Shown here: positions 53,203 to 61,407 of the stretch, in pieces | Position numbering within the stretch: position 1 is the stretch's first letter | Layout of the letters: every line of letters starts with the position of its first letter | NCBI GenBank assembly: GCA_039636785.1 | Contig: CP144169.1 | Location: forward strand, 2,976,001-3,040,000 | Direction of reading: 5' to 3' | DNA length: 64,000 bases | Source: Micrococcaceae bacterium Sec5.7 | GTDB taxonomy: Bacteria; Actinomycetota; Actinomycetes; Actinomycetales; Micrococcaceae | The notes under the pieces: generated by a model | Database searches by the model: none | The model's input: the letters and a program-made list of their open reading frames with translations, nothing else | What the model was told of the DNA's origin: nothing | Program-made: the position numbers and the translations under genes

Positions 53203-55446
53203 ATGACCCAGACTCCGCTGCAGCACTCCGCCAACACCTCCGCCGCTGCCCCCGCATCCCCGCCCGTTGCCAAAAAGGTGCCCACCGAACGCACGCACCA
53301 CGGCGACACTTTTGTGGACAACTACGAATGGCTGCGCGCGAAGGAATCCGCGGACGTGGTGGAGCACCTCAAGGCCGAGAACGCCTACCAGGAGGCTGTC
53401 ACGGCGCACCAGGAACCGCTCCGCGAAGCCATTTTCCAGGAGATCAAGGGACGCACCCAGGAGACCGACCTCTCCGTACCAAACCGCAAGGACGGCTGGT
53501 GGTACTACACCCGTTCGGCGGAGGGCAAGGAATACGGCATCCAGTGCCGCGTCCGCGCCCGGAACACGGGCGACCCCGTGGCCGACTGGACTCCCCCCGC
53601 GGTTAAGGCCGGCGTCGAAATCCCCGGTGAGGAAGTCCTGCTTGACGGCAATGTGGAAGCCGAAGGCAAGCCGTTCTTCTCCGTGGGCGGTTCCGCCGTG
53701 ACCGTGGACGGGAACCTGTACTCCTACGCCGTGGACAACGCCGGCGACGAACGCTTCACCCTGCGCATGAAGGACCTCCGCACCGGCGAAATGCTTCCCG
53801 ATGTGATCGAGAACGTCTTCTACGGCATCTCCTTCTCCCCCGACGGCACGCGGATCTTCTACACCGTGGTGGACGACGCCTGGCGGCCGTATCAGGTGAA
53901 GTCCCATGTGCTGGGCACGCCCGTCACCGAGGATGAGCTGATTTACCAGGAAGACGACGTCGCCATGTGGCTGGGGTTCGAGATCTCCGCGGATCGGCGC
54001 CACCTGGTGCTGAGCATCGGCTGCTCCGAGTTCAGCGAAACGCGGCTGCTGCGCTTTGACGCGTACGACGCCGGGCTGACCACCGTGATTTTGCGCGACG
54101 AACACGTCCTCTACGAGGCCGAGCCGTTCCTCTTGGACGGGCTTGACGGGCAGAGGGCCGAGGCCATCCTGCTGACCCACAACCGTGGCGCCATCAACTC
54201 CATGGTCTCGCTGGCGGACCCGGCAGAACTCGCCAAGCCGCTGGCCGAGCAGCACTGGACCACCGTCGTCGAACATTCCGACGACGTCCGCGTCAACGGT
54301 GCGGGGGTCACCTCCACGCACCTGATCGTCTCGGTCCGCAAGGACACCATTGAGCGCGTCCAGGTGCTTCCGCTGGCCGGGCTGGGAACGCCTTCGCAGG
54401 GCGGGCCCGTGGAGCCGGCGTTCGACGAGGAGCTGTACACGGCGGGTGTGGCGGGCTCCGACTACGAGGCTCCGGTGATCCGGATGGGCTACACCTCCTA
54501 CTTCACGCCGTCGCGCGTGTACGACTTCGTGCTGCCTACTCCGGCGCAGCCCGCCGGCGAGCTCCTGCTCCGCAAGGAAAGCCCCGTGCTGGGCGGTTAC
54601 TCGGCCGCAGACTACGTGGCCACCCGCGAATGGGCCGAGGCTGCCGACGGCACGCGTATCCCGCTGTCCGTGCTGCGGCACGCCTCCGTTGCACGCGACT
54701 CCACCGCGGCGGGGCTGGTGTACGGCTACGGCTCCTACGAGCTGAGCATGGATCCGGGCTTCGGCATTCCAAGGCTCTCGCTGCTGGACCGCGGCATCGT
54801 GTTCGTGATAGCGCACATCCGGGGCGGCGGCGAACTGGGCCGGCACTGGTACGAGGACGGCAAGAAGCTCCACAAGAAGAACACGTTCGCGGACTTCGTG
54901 GCCGCCACCGACTGGCTTGCGCAGTCCGGCTGGGTCTCACCGGACCGCATTGCGGCCATGGGCGGCTCGGCCGGCGGCCTGCTGGTGGGTGCCGTGGCCA
55001 ACCTTGCCCCGGAGAAGTACGCGGCGATTGTGGCTGCCGTGCCGTTTGTTGATGCGCTGACCACCATCCTGGACCCGGAGCTGCCGCTGTCCGCGCTGGA
55101 GTGGGAGGAATGGGGCAACCCCATCACGGACCCCGAAGTGTACGAGTACATGAAGTCCTACACGCCCTACGAGAACATCCGCGCGGTCAGGTACCCGAAG
55201 ATCGCGGCCGTTACCTCGTTTAATGACACGCGGGTGCTCTACGTGGAGCCCGCCAAGTGGGTGCAGGTTCTGCGGTCCGCCACCACGGGATCCGAGCCGA
55301 TCATAATGAAGATCGAGATGGACGGCGGCCACGGCGGCGCCTCCGGCCGGTACGTGCAGTGGCGCGAACGGGCGTGGGACTACGCGTTCGTCGCCGACTC
55401 TCTGGGTGCGGTGGAGCTCCTGCCCGGTGCCGGCCTCGCTGGTTGA
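53203..55446 (+). CDS. ptrB: S9-family oligopeptidase (protease II / prolyl oligopeptidase type)
   Basis: 747 residues. An N-terminal beta-propeller (about 80-430) covers a C-terminal alpha/beta-hydrolase domain. The catalytic serine lies in MGGSAGGLLVGAV, with FVIAHIRGGGELGRHWYEDG (oxyanion region) before it and the likely catalytic His in DGGHGGASGRY. Oligopeptidase B-type enzymes cut short peptides after basic residues in the cytoplasm. No signal peptide is visible. The last codons, LAG and TGA, are formed by the first copy of the dispersed repeat, so the natural C-terminus was probably altered by its insertion. Confidence 0.92.
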   Translation: MTQTPLQHSANTSAAAPASPPVAKKVPTERTHHGDTFVDNYEWLRAKESADVVEHLKAENAYQEAVTAHQEPLREAIFQEIKGRTQETDLSVPNRKDGWWYYTRSAEGKEYGIQCRVRARNTGDPVADWTPPAVKAGVEIPGEEVLLDGNVEAEGKPFFSVGGSAVTVDGNLYSYAVDNAGDERFTLRMKDLRTGEMLPDVIENVFYGISFSPDGTRIFYTVVDDAWRPYQVKSHVLGTPVTEDELIYQEDDVAMWLGFEISADRRHLVLSIGCSEFSETRLLRFDAYDAGLTTVILRDEHVLYEAEPFLLDGLDGQRAEAILLTHNRGAINSMVSLADPAELAKPLAEQHWTTVVEHSDDVRVNGAGVTSTHLIVSVRKDTIERVQVLPLAGLGTPSQGGPVEPAFDEELYTAGVAGSDYEAPVIRMGYTSYFTPSRVYDFVLPTPAQPAGELLLRKESPVLGGYSAADYVATREWAEAADGTRIPLSVLRHASVARDSTAAGLVYGYGSYELSMDPGFGIPRLSLLDRGIVFVIAHIRGGGELGRHWYEDGKKLHKKNTFADFVAATDWLAQSGWVSPDRIAAMGGSAGGLLVGAVANLAPEKYAAIVAAVPFVDALTTILDPELPLSALEWEEWGNPITDPEVYEYMKSYTPYENIRAVRYPKIAAVTSFNDTRVLYVEPAKWVQVLRSATTGSEPIIMKIEMDGGHGGASGRYVQWRERAWDYAFVADSLGAVELLPGAGLAG

Positions 55447-55931
55447 GCTTGTCCAAACCCCTAGTGGTTGAGCCCGTCCAAACCCCCGCTGGTTGAGCCT
55501 GCCCAAACCCCCGCTGGTTGAGCTTGTCGAAACCGCGTGAGTCAAACAAAAGCCCCGCTGGTTGAGCTTGTCGAAACCGCGTGAGTCAAACAAAAGCCCC
55601 GCTGGTTGAGCTTGTCGAAACCGCGTGAGTCAAACAAAAGCACCGCTGGTTGAGCTTGTCGAAACCGCGTGAGTCAAACAAAAGCCCCGCTGGTTGAGCT
55701 TGTCGAAACCGCGTGAGTCAAACAAAAGCCCCGCTGGTTGAGCTTGTCGAAACCGCGTGAGTCAAACAGAAGCCCCGCTGGTTGAGCTTGTCGAAACCGC
55801 TTGAGTCAAACAAAAGCCCCGCTGGTTGAGCTTGTCGAAACCGCGTGAGTCAAACAAAAGCCCCGCTGGTTGAGCTTGTCGAAACCGCGTGAGTCAAACA
55901 AAAGCCCCGCTGGTTGAGCTTGTCGAAACCA
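55438..55931. repeat. 44-bp tandem repeat array built on the dispersed repeat
   Basis: Three diverged copies (GGTTGAGC with GTCCAAACC or GCCCAAACC) lead into ten units of exactly 44 bp; their GTTGAG cores start at 55517 and every 44 bp up to 55913. Each unit is the 22-bp repeat plus an identical 22-bp spacer containing GCGTGAGTCAAACAAAAG, with rare single-base changes. Spacers are identical, so this is not CRISPR. The first copy supplies the stop codon of the oligopeptidase gene. Confidence 0.95.
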
Positions 55932-56000
55932 ACCCCGGTTTTATCCACATAGGCGCCTGCGTTACTTGCTGGCTGTGCCCCCGGACGAAATGCTCAGTGG

Positions 56001-56303
56001 ATGCCACATGTTTATATGCTTCGATGCTCGGACGGCTCCTACTACGTCGGCAGCACAAGAAATCTTGAAATCAGGCTTGCCCAACACGAGACAGGAGAAG
56101 GAGCGGCATACACGCGGCGTCGGCGCCCAGTTGAGTTGGTATGGGCAGAGGAACGCGACCGCATCGATGAGGCATATGCCAGGGAGAAACAGATACAGGG
56201 GTGGAGCCGAGCCAAGCGCGAAGCCCTGATTGCGGGGAGCTACGAGTCATTGCCAGCGCTGTCATCAAGCAAATCCAGGCCAATGCCCGGCGCCGGCGGT
56301 TGA
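56001..56303 (+). CDS. GIY-YIG nuclease-superfamily protein (UPF0213-like)
   Basis: 100 residues. VYMLRCSDGSYYVGSTRNLE carries the Y...YVG motif of the GIY-YIG fold (here VYM/YYVGST), followed by RLAQHETGEGAAYTRRRRPV, the conserved Arg/His region, and EAYAREKQIQGWSRAKREAL. Small proteins of this type are widespread and of unproven role, possibly DNA repair. The last 15 residues are Ser/Pro-rich and run up to a repeat cluster. Confidence 0.85.
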   Translation: MPHVYMLRCSDGSYYVGSTRNLEIRLAQHETGEGAAYTRRRRPVELVWAEERDRIDEAYAREKQIQGWSRAKREALIAGSYESLPALSSSKSRPMPGAGG

Positions 56304-56315
56304 CACCGGACGCTC

Positions 56316-56528
56316 GGTTTCGACAAGCTCAACCAGCGGACCGGCTCGGTTTCGACAAGCTCGGTTTCGACAAGCTCAACCAGCGGATGGCTCGGTTTCG
56401 ACAAGCTCAACCAGCGGACCGGCTCGGTTTCGACAAGCTCAACCAGCGGACGCTCGGTTTCGACAAGCTCAACCAGCGGACGGCTCGGTTTCGACAAGCT
56501 CTACCAGCGGACCGGGATCAACCAGCGG
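56316..56528. repeat. Dispersed repeat cluster between GIY-YIG and methyltransferase genes
   Basis: About seven copies of GGTTTCGACAAGCTCAACC in one orientation, with one unit cut after CAAGCTC. The last, degenerate copy runs into the methyltransferase gene and forms its stop codon. Confidence 0.9.
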
Positions 56529-57354
56529 TAGCCCGGAGCACGGCGAAGTATCCCGGGATGAGTTCCGCCTGGGTGGCGGATTTCATGGGGACTGTTTCGA
56601 TCGTCGTCGGACCGTCCTCAATGACGTCCCAGTGGGAGGCGGGGAACGCCTTTTCGCGTTGCGCCGCCCCGAAACGGCCGGGCATGGGCAGCCCGCGGAT
56701 GGCGGCCTCCAAAGGCGCAGGAATCTTCCGAGGCGTTGCGCCTAGGTGACTGACATATTCCACAGCATTCCCTGGAAAGTTGGTCTCGACCAGGAAGATC
56801 CGCCCCCTGGATCCCATCAAGGGCCGCAGATTCCGGGCCAGCGCAGCCTGGTCGGACCTGTCCAGGACGTGCAGCACACCGCGGATGAAGATATTGGCTT
56901 CATTGCCTCCGCCTGCCGCCGCGAGGGCCGCCGCCACAGGTGCTCCCGCACCGCTGGCGGTCATGTCGCACACCAGATAAGACACATTGTCCGGCTCGTC
57001 CGGCGTGCGAGAGTCGAAGTCCTTACGTGCCCGCGCAACGGCATTCGCGGACACATCCACGCCCAGAACGTGGGGGAAGTACCTGGCCAGCCGGCGGCTG
57101 AAGGTGCCGTTGCCGCAGCCCACATCGATGATGGGAAGTTCCGGGTCCAAGTGCGTCTTCAGCGCCTGCACGTACCCCAGCATTTCGTGGTCATCCCCGG
57201 AGTCCCACAGCACCTCGCCCCGGGCACCGGTGGTCTGCACCTTGCCCCAGTACTGGTCCCAGGCCGCCAGCGGATCCTTGGGCGCAGCCGCGGAGAGCCG
57301 CACCAGCTTGGGGATAATCAGGTACTTTTTTAGCGCCGCGAACACGTGGATCAC
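56518..57354 (-). CDS. SAM-dependent methyltransferase (class I)
   Basis: 278 residues from GTG at 57354, which overlaps the upstream stop by 4 bp (GTGA) and replaces a much longer open frame. The SAM-binding core is PIIDVGCGNGTFSRRLARYF, then VLGVDVSANAVARA and the FIRGVLHVLDR region. The C-terminal half (GSRGRIFLVETNFPGNAVEY) is less conserved. Substrate unknown. The C-terminus ends TAG plus TGA inside a copy of the dispersed repeat. It is co-transcribed with the small STAS-like gene. Confidence 0.85.
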   Translation of the reverse strand: MIHVFAALKKYLIIPKLVRLSAAAPKDPLAAWDQYWGKVQTTGARGEVLWDSGDDHEMLGYVQALKTHLDPELPIIDVGCGNGTFSRRLARYFPHVLGVDVSANAVARARKDFDSRTPDEPDNVSYLVCDMTASGAGAPVAAALAAAGGGNEANIFIRGVLHVLDRSDQAALARNLRPLMGSRGRIFLVETNFPGNAVEYVSHLGATPRKIPAPLEAAIRGLPMPGRFGAAQREKAFPASHWDVIEDGPTTIETVPMKSATQAELIPGYFAVLRATAG

Positions 57355-57737
57355 TTCGGGGACACAAGCCAGGACAGGGCCTCGCGTTCGGAGGTGAAGA
57401 ACTTTGTGGGGCACGGCAGCTTGTTGATCCCCAGGATGAAGTTGGCGATCACCCGGTCCACCGGGGAGGCACCCAGCAATGCGATCCTCGATGCCTGGCA
57501 CGGCCTGCCGAACACGGCACGTGCTCCGCGGCTGACATCTGCGGTGGTGGCCATGTCCACCACCATGGGGTGCCGGTCTTCCCCGCAGAGCAGGTTGACC
57601 TGGGCCATGGCGGTCTCCGCGTCGGCCTCCGAGATGCTGGCGTCCCGGAGCCAGGTCAGGCGGAGATATCCGGCCGGGTCCAGCTCTAAATCAAACAGCG
57701 CCGCGTCAGGACTCTGGCCGCTTTCATTGGCATTCAC
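57351..57737 (-). CDS. STAS/SpoIIAA-like small protein, paralogue 1
   Basis: 128 residues from GTG at 57737, which has GAGGA about 9 nt upstream. The core (LRLTWLRDASISEADAETAM, HPMVVDMATTADVSRGARAV) and the block GASPVDRVIANFILG, then FFTSEREALSWL, match the protein at 60991-61407 in order and spacing. I associate this architecture with SpoIIAA/STAS-like proteins (DUF7793-like, from memory). It probably acts in signalling with the neighbouring kinase, but no phosphorylation site can be assigned. Confidence 0.65.
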   Translation of the reverse strand: MNANESGQSPDAALFDLELDPAGYLRLTWLRDASISEADAETAMAQVNLLCGEDRHPMVVDMATTADVSRGARAVFGRPCQASRIALLGASPVDRVIANFILGINKLPCPTKFFTSEREALSWLVSPK

Positions 57738-57907
57738 AATTGCATCCTCTGCGATGGCTGGTGGAACACGTATCAAGGTACAGGCTGCCGACTTCACACC
57801 TCAACGCATCTCGGAGCCGAACGCAACTAAGTAGCATGGATCGCTGATAGGGTGAGTCCAAAATCGTGGGTGGCTGCACTCGTGCGCCCACCATGTCAGG
57901 GGGCGTT

Positions 57908-59551
57908 GTGGGTCAACTCGGGACGGATACGCCGTCGGCTCTGCGTGTGGCAATGGTCGCGGACCCGGATCCTCTGAGGCTGGCTGACACAGCCGCAGTG
58001 CTCGCCCATGCCGGATTCTCGGTTGTCACCACCCAGGACGGCGCTGAACTGGCCGGTCTAATGAAAAGCCACCGTCCCGCCGTCGTGGTCCTGGACAGTT
58101 CCCTCAGCCACAGCCATACGGGCACAGGCACCCCGGTACTGCTCCTCGTGGACCTGGACAAGCCATTCCGGCTCGCTGAAATTGCCGCGTGGGGCATCTC
58201 CGACTACATCGCCAAGCCTCCCGCCGCGAAAGAGCTGGTCCACCGGGTGAAGTCGCTCACCGGCCGCGCCGGGGGACGGCGGCGCACCAGGTCAGCCGCA
58301 GAAGCCCTCCGGGAGAGCCTCCGGAACGTTTCCGCGGCCATCCGCGCCACCAACGATCCGCAACTGATCGCAGAGCACCTGGTGAACGGCTTCGGGGCAT
58401 CCTTTGGCGCGGACAGGGTCTGGTTCAGTACCTTCCGGGATGACCGCGTCCCCATGATCAGGGCGCAATGGCGCCGGCCCGGCCTATCCAAGCTTCCATC
58501 GCGCCTTGGGCTGCTAGAGGACCGCGCCCACCGGGTCGCCAACCGCCTGTGGCAGCAGGCCGAGGTGCTGACCATCGTTGACCATCAGGAACACTACGCG
58601 CCCTTCGCCCAGGAACTGCAGAGCTGGAGCGGAGAGCCGAACCCCCGGGCCTCGGTGGTGGTTCCGGTAGGCGAGGGGGATTCCGCCCTCGGAGTCATCT
58701 GGATCGGCCACGTTGACGAGCCGCGCGAGTGGACGCGCGCCGAAATCTCACTGATCCAGCACGTTGCGGGCAATGTGGCACACGGCCTGATCCAGGGTCA
58801 CCTCATCAGCGCCCAGCAGCAGGTGCTCCAGCAGCTGCGGCAACTCGACAAAGCCAAAACGGACTTCCTGGCCAATGTGAACCACGAGCTCAGGACCCCA
58901 TTGACCTCCATCACGGCCTATCTGGACATGATCCGGGACGGCACCGGCGGCCCGGTGCCCGAGGGTATTGCGGGCATGGTGGAAATCATCTCGCGGAATT
59001 CAGACCGGTTACGCCGCCTCATCGAGGACCTGCTGACAGTCTCGAAGCAGGATGGGGCCACCACTCTCAACCTGACCCAGGTGGACATCGGACAACTGCT
59101 GGAGATCGTCGTTGCCACACTCCGGCCGCTCGCAGATTCCCGGGGCGTTGCCATCAGCTTCGCCGACGACGCCGAGGACCTGAAAATCAGCGCCGATGAA
59201 CGCCAGCTCGAACAGGTCTTTACGAACATCATCGCCAACGCCATCAAATTCACCCCCGACGGCGGCCGGGTCACCATCACGGGCGCGGCTGAAACGGACG
59301 CGGACGGCCACCCTGGATTGCTGGTACAGGTGCAGGACACGGGCTGCGGCATCCCCGAGGCGGAACTCCAGCAGGTCTTCAACCGCTTCTTCCGCGCCTC
59401 CAATGCCTCCTCCGCGGCCATTCCGGGCAGCGGCCTGGGCCTGGCCATTGCCCACGACATCATGAGCCGCCACTCCGGCCAGCTTGAGCTCACCTCCACG
59501 CTGGGAACAGGAACTACGGTGTCGGCCCGCCTGCCGCGGGCAGGCCCTTAA
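57908..59551 (+). CDS. Hybrid sensor histidine kinase with receiver-like and GAF domains
   Basis: About 547 residues, no membrane helix, so cytoplasmic. An N-terminal receiver-like domain (AMVADPDPLRLADTAAVLAH, VVVLDSS, ISDYIAKPPAAKELVHRV) is followed by a GAF domain (about 150-300). Then come HisKA with the phospho-accepting His in NVNHELRTPLTSITAYLDMI and HATPase_c with NIIANAIKFTPDGG, DTGCGIPEAEL and GSGLGLAIAHDI. GTG at 57908 after AGGGGG is preferred; an ATG at 57893 is possible. Flanking STAS-like, TPR and GGDEF-EAL genes suggest a shared network. No separate response regulator is adjacent. Confidence 0.88.
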   Translation: MGQLGTDTPSALRVAMVADPDPLRLADTAAVLAHAGFSVVTTQDGAELAGLMKSHRPAVVVLDSSLSHSHTGTGTPVLLLVDLDKPFRLAEIAAWGISDYIAKPPAAKELVHRVKSLTGRAGGRRRTRSAAEALRESLRNVSAAIRATNDPQLIAEHLVNGFGASFGADRVWFSTFRDDRVPMIRAQWRRPGLSKLPSRLGLLEDRAHRVANRLWQQAEVLTIVDHQEHYAPFAQELQSWSGEPNPRASVVVPVGEGDSALGVIWIGHVDEPREWTRAEISLIQHVAGNVAHGLIQGHLISAQQQVLQQLRQLDKAKTDFLANVNHELRTPLTSITAYLDMIRDGTGGPVPEGIAGMVEIISRNSDRLRRLIEDLLTVSKQDGATTLNLTQVDIGQLLEIVVATLRPLADSRGVAISFADDAEDLKISADERQLEQVFTNIIANAIKFTPDGGRVTITGAAETDADGHPGLLVQVQDTGCGIPEAELQQVFNRFFRASNASSAAIPGSGLGLAIAHDIMSRHSGQLELTSTLGTGTTVSARLPRAGP

Positions 59552-59552
59552 G

Positions 59553-59591
59553 AAAGATTGCCCCCGGACCTGTGGTCCGGGGGCAATCTTT
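59553..59591. terminator. Bidirectional hairpin terminator
   Basis: A perfect 18-bp stem (59553-59570 and 59574-59591) with TGT loop, AAAGATT on one side and AATCTTT on the other. It serves both the kinase gene and the convergent secreted-peptide gene. Confidence 0.9.
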
Positions 59592-59618
59592 ACATCACGC
59601 TGATTGTGGCAGCCAACC

Positions 59619-59765
59619 TTAGTTGGGCCACCAACCGATCTGCGTGTAGTAGACGGTGGAGGTGCTGACAGCCGTGTCCTTGGCCGGTGCGGCATTGGCA
59701 GGAGCAGCGAATCCTGCAACAGCCAGGATGCCTGTCATGAGAAGTGTTGCGGCAAATTTCTTCAT
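59619..59765 (-). CDS. Secreted peptide (48 aa)
   Basis: ATG at 59765 with GAAGGGACC upstream, TAA at 59619. The first 26 residues are a clear signal peptide (MKKFAATLLMTGILAVAGFA, cleavage after ANA). They leave a mature peptide of about 22 residues that ends TVYYTQIGWWPN and is rich in aromatic residues. It has a strong terminator of its own, which argues for a real transcript. No family was recognised; a peptide signal, bacteriocin-like molecule or surface peptide are all possible. Confidence 0.6.
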   Translation of the reverse strand: MKKFAATLLMTGILAVAGFAAPANAAPAKDTAVSTSTVYYTQIGWWPN

Positions 59766-59934
59766 CCGTTGGTCCCTTCAATCAGTTCAATCAGTGCGGT
59801 CAGTGAGATGTACAGCACAGTACGCGGGTCAGTATATGGTCCTTCGGTCAAGATTCGATCAAGGCGCCGCAGGAATAACACGGCGACCCATCCGCGGTTG
59901 AACAAGACGTGCTTCCGGCATGGATAATTGCCTC

Positions 59935-60990
59935 ATGTCGACGCCCCGTGAACTTTCCCCGCACCTGCTTGCAGCGCTGCAGGCCCGCGACAGCTGGAAG
60001 CACCGGGACTACAGTGCAGCCTACGATCAGGCAGGCGAAGCCGCCGCGCTGGCGTCCGAAGCACAGGATCAGGTGTCCTGGTGGAACATGCGTTACCTGC
60101 AGGCCGAGTGCCTGCGGGACCAGGGATCCGTTCTGGAATGCATGGAAGTTGCCAGAACCCTCGCCGAGCACCCGCTGTCCAGCACCACACCGCAATTGGC
60201 GGCCCGTGCCTCCACCCTGCTGGCAGTGTCGCTGCAGGGGCTCGGCCGGCTCTCGGAAGCCGCAGAGGCCGCAACGTCCGCCGCCTCCCTTGTGGACGGC
60301 GACTCCGAACACGTGTACCTGCACATCCAGGCACAGCTGGCTCTGATCGCCGCGCTCGCCGAAAGCCGCCTCCTCGACGAGGCCTGGCACGACTGCCTGA
60401 TCCTCGAATCACTCCTGACGGACGATGTTGATGAGGACACCGCCGGCAAAGCTTACTGGGTGATCGGAAACGTCGCCTTCCTCGGCAACAGGGTCCTGGA
60501 AGGCAGCCGCTACCACGACCTCGCCGCCGAGCGCCTGTCCCCGTCCAAGAACGTGGACATCTGGGCCCGCTTCAACCGGGCCTCCGCGGAGATGCGCCTT
60601 GAAGCCCGCCTGGGCGACGCCGCGACGCTGCGGTGCATAGAACGGGCGGAGCTCGCCACCGCTGTTGTGGGCGGAACCGACCGCGACCTGCTGGAGATGT
60701 CGCTGGTCAGGGCGCACTGGCACTACCTCACCGGCGAAATGAGCGCTGCCATCCGCCTCCTGGAGCCGCTGTGCATGCAGTCCGCCATCCTGGCAGCGCA
60801 GACGGCCGCCGAGGCGTACTTCCTGCTCGGCAAGGCGCTCCTCGCCACCGGCGTGGCCAGCGAATCAGTGCACTTCTTCGAGGAGGCGGCTACGCTGTTC
60901 GATACGGCTGAAGCGTCGGAACGGAGCGCCGCCGTGCGTTCCTTTATTGCAAGTGTCGAAGGGCACCGCCGGCATCTACAAGGGGGGTAA
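59935..60990 (+). CDS. TPR-type helical repeat protein
   Basis: 351 residues, all-helical, with repeated Ala/Leu-rich pairs of helices (for example LLAVSLQGLGRLSEAAEAAT and AYFLLGKALLATGVASESVH), as in tetratricopeptide scaffolds. Relatives in other bacteria often regulate diguanylate cyclases, and here a GGDEF-EAL gene lies two genes downstream. ATG at 59935 is chosen; an in-frame ATG five codons earlier exists and neither has a strong ribosome binding site. Its stop is immediately followed by the next start. Confidence 0.7.
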   Translation: MSTPRELSPHLLAALQARDSWKHRDYSAAYDQAGEAAALASEAQDQVSWWNMRYLQAECLRDQGSVLECMEVARTLAEHPLSSTTPQLAARASTLLAVSLQGLGRLSEAAEAATSAASLVDGDSEHVYLHIQAQLALIAALAESRLLDEAWHDCLILESLLTDDVDEDTAGKAYWVIGNVAFLGNRVLEGSRYHDLAAERLSPSKNVDIWARFNRASAEMRLEARLGDAATLRCIERAELATAVVGGTDRDLLEMSLVRAHWHYLTGEMSAAIRLLEPLCMQSAILAAQTAAEAYFLLGKALLATGVASESVHFFEEAATLFDTAEASERSAAVRSFIASVEGHRRHLQGG

Positions 60991-61407
60991 ATGTCAGAAG
61001 CAGTTATGGTTCCCGAAAGGGCGCCAGGATTTCCGCTGCCCGGGGCGGACGACGTCGAGTTTCACCTCGTGCGCGACGGCATCGTCAGAGCCGTGCTGCC
61101 TAAGGAGGCGCACCTGGACATGGAAGCTGCGAACCGCTTCGGAGTGCAACTCAGCGCGTACACCGGAAGCTGGCCCGTCGCCGTCGTACTTGAGGTAACG
61201 GGAGTGGCCTCGGTGAGCCGCGCCGCAAGAAGCGTCTACTGCCGCATTCCGTCCGTTTCAGCCTGGGCCCTGGTAGGGGAATCCCCCGTGGACCGGCTGA
61301 TCGGACATTTCCTCCTCGGAGCCGAGTTCAGCTCCGGGCCGGCGCGGTACTTCAGCTCGGTAGACGAGGCGCTTGGCTGGCTGACAGAAACCACTGATGT
61401 TCGCTGA
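60991..61407 (+). CDS. STAS/SpoIIAA-like small protein, paralogue 2
   Basis: 138 residues. It starts directly after the TPR gene stop and overlaps the GGDEF-EAL gene by 11 bp, so it is in one operon with both. The core (HLVRDGIVRAVLPKEAHLDM, WPVAVVLEVTGVASVSRAAR) and the GESPVDRLIGHFLLG...YFSSVDEALGWL tail align with the protein at 57351-57737. A regulatory partner of the adjacent c-di-GMP enzyme or of the kinase is likely by position; the mechanism is unknown. Confidence 0.65.
   Translation: MSEAVMVPERAPGFPLPGADDVEFHLVRDGIVRAVLPKEAHLDMEAANRFGVQLSAYTGSWPVAVVLEVTGVASVSRAARSVYCRIPSVSAWALVGESPVDRLIGHFLLGAEFSSGPARYFSSVDEALGWLTETTDVR

Noticed and set aside
53188..54873. 561-codon minus-strand frame over the oligopeptidase
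   Set aside because: It is antisense to a complete S9 peptidase and shows no family features.
55510..55931. Regular repeat-spacer array as a CRISPR
   Set aside because: All spacers are identical and the period is a constant 44 bp; no cas genes are nearby. It is a tandem repeat.
57355..57501. N-terminal extension of the methyltransferase to 57501
   Set aside because: That stretch overlaps the STAS-like gene in another frame and has no similarity; GTG 57354 gives the coupled GTGA overlap.
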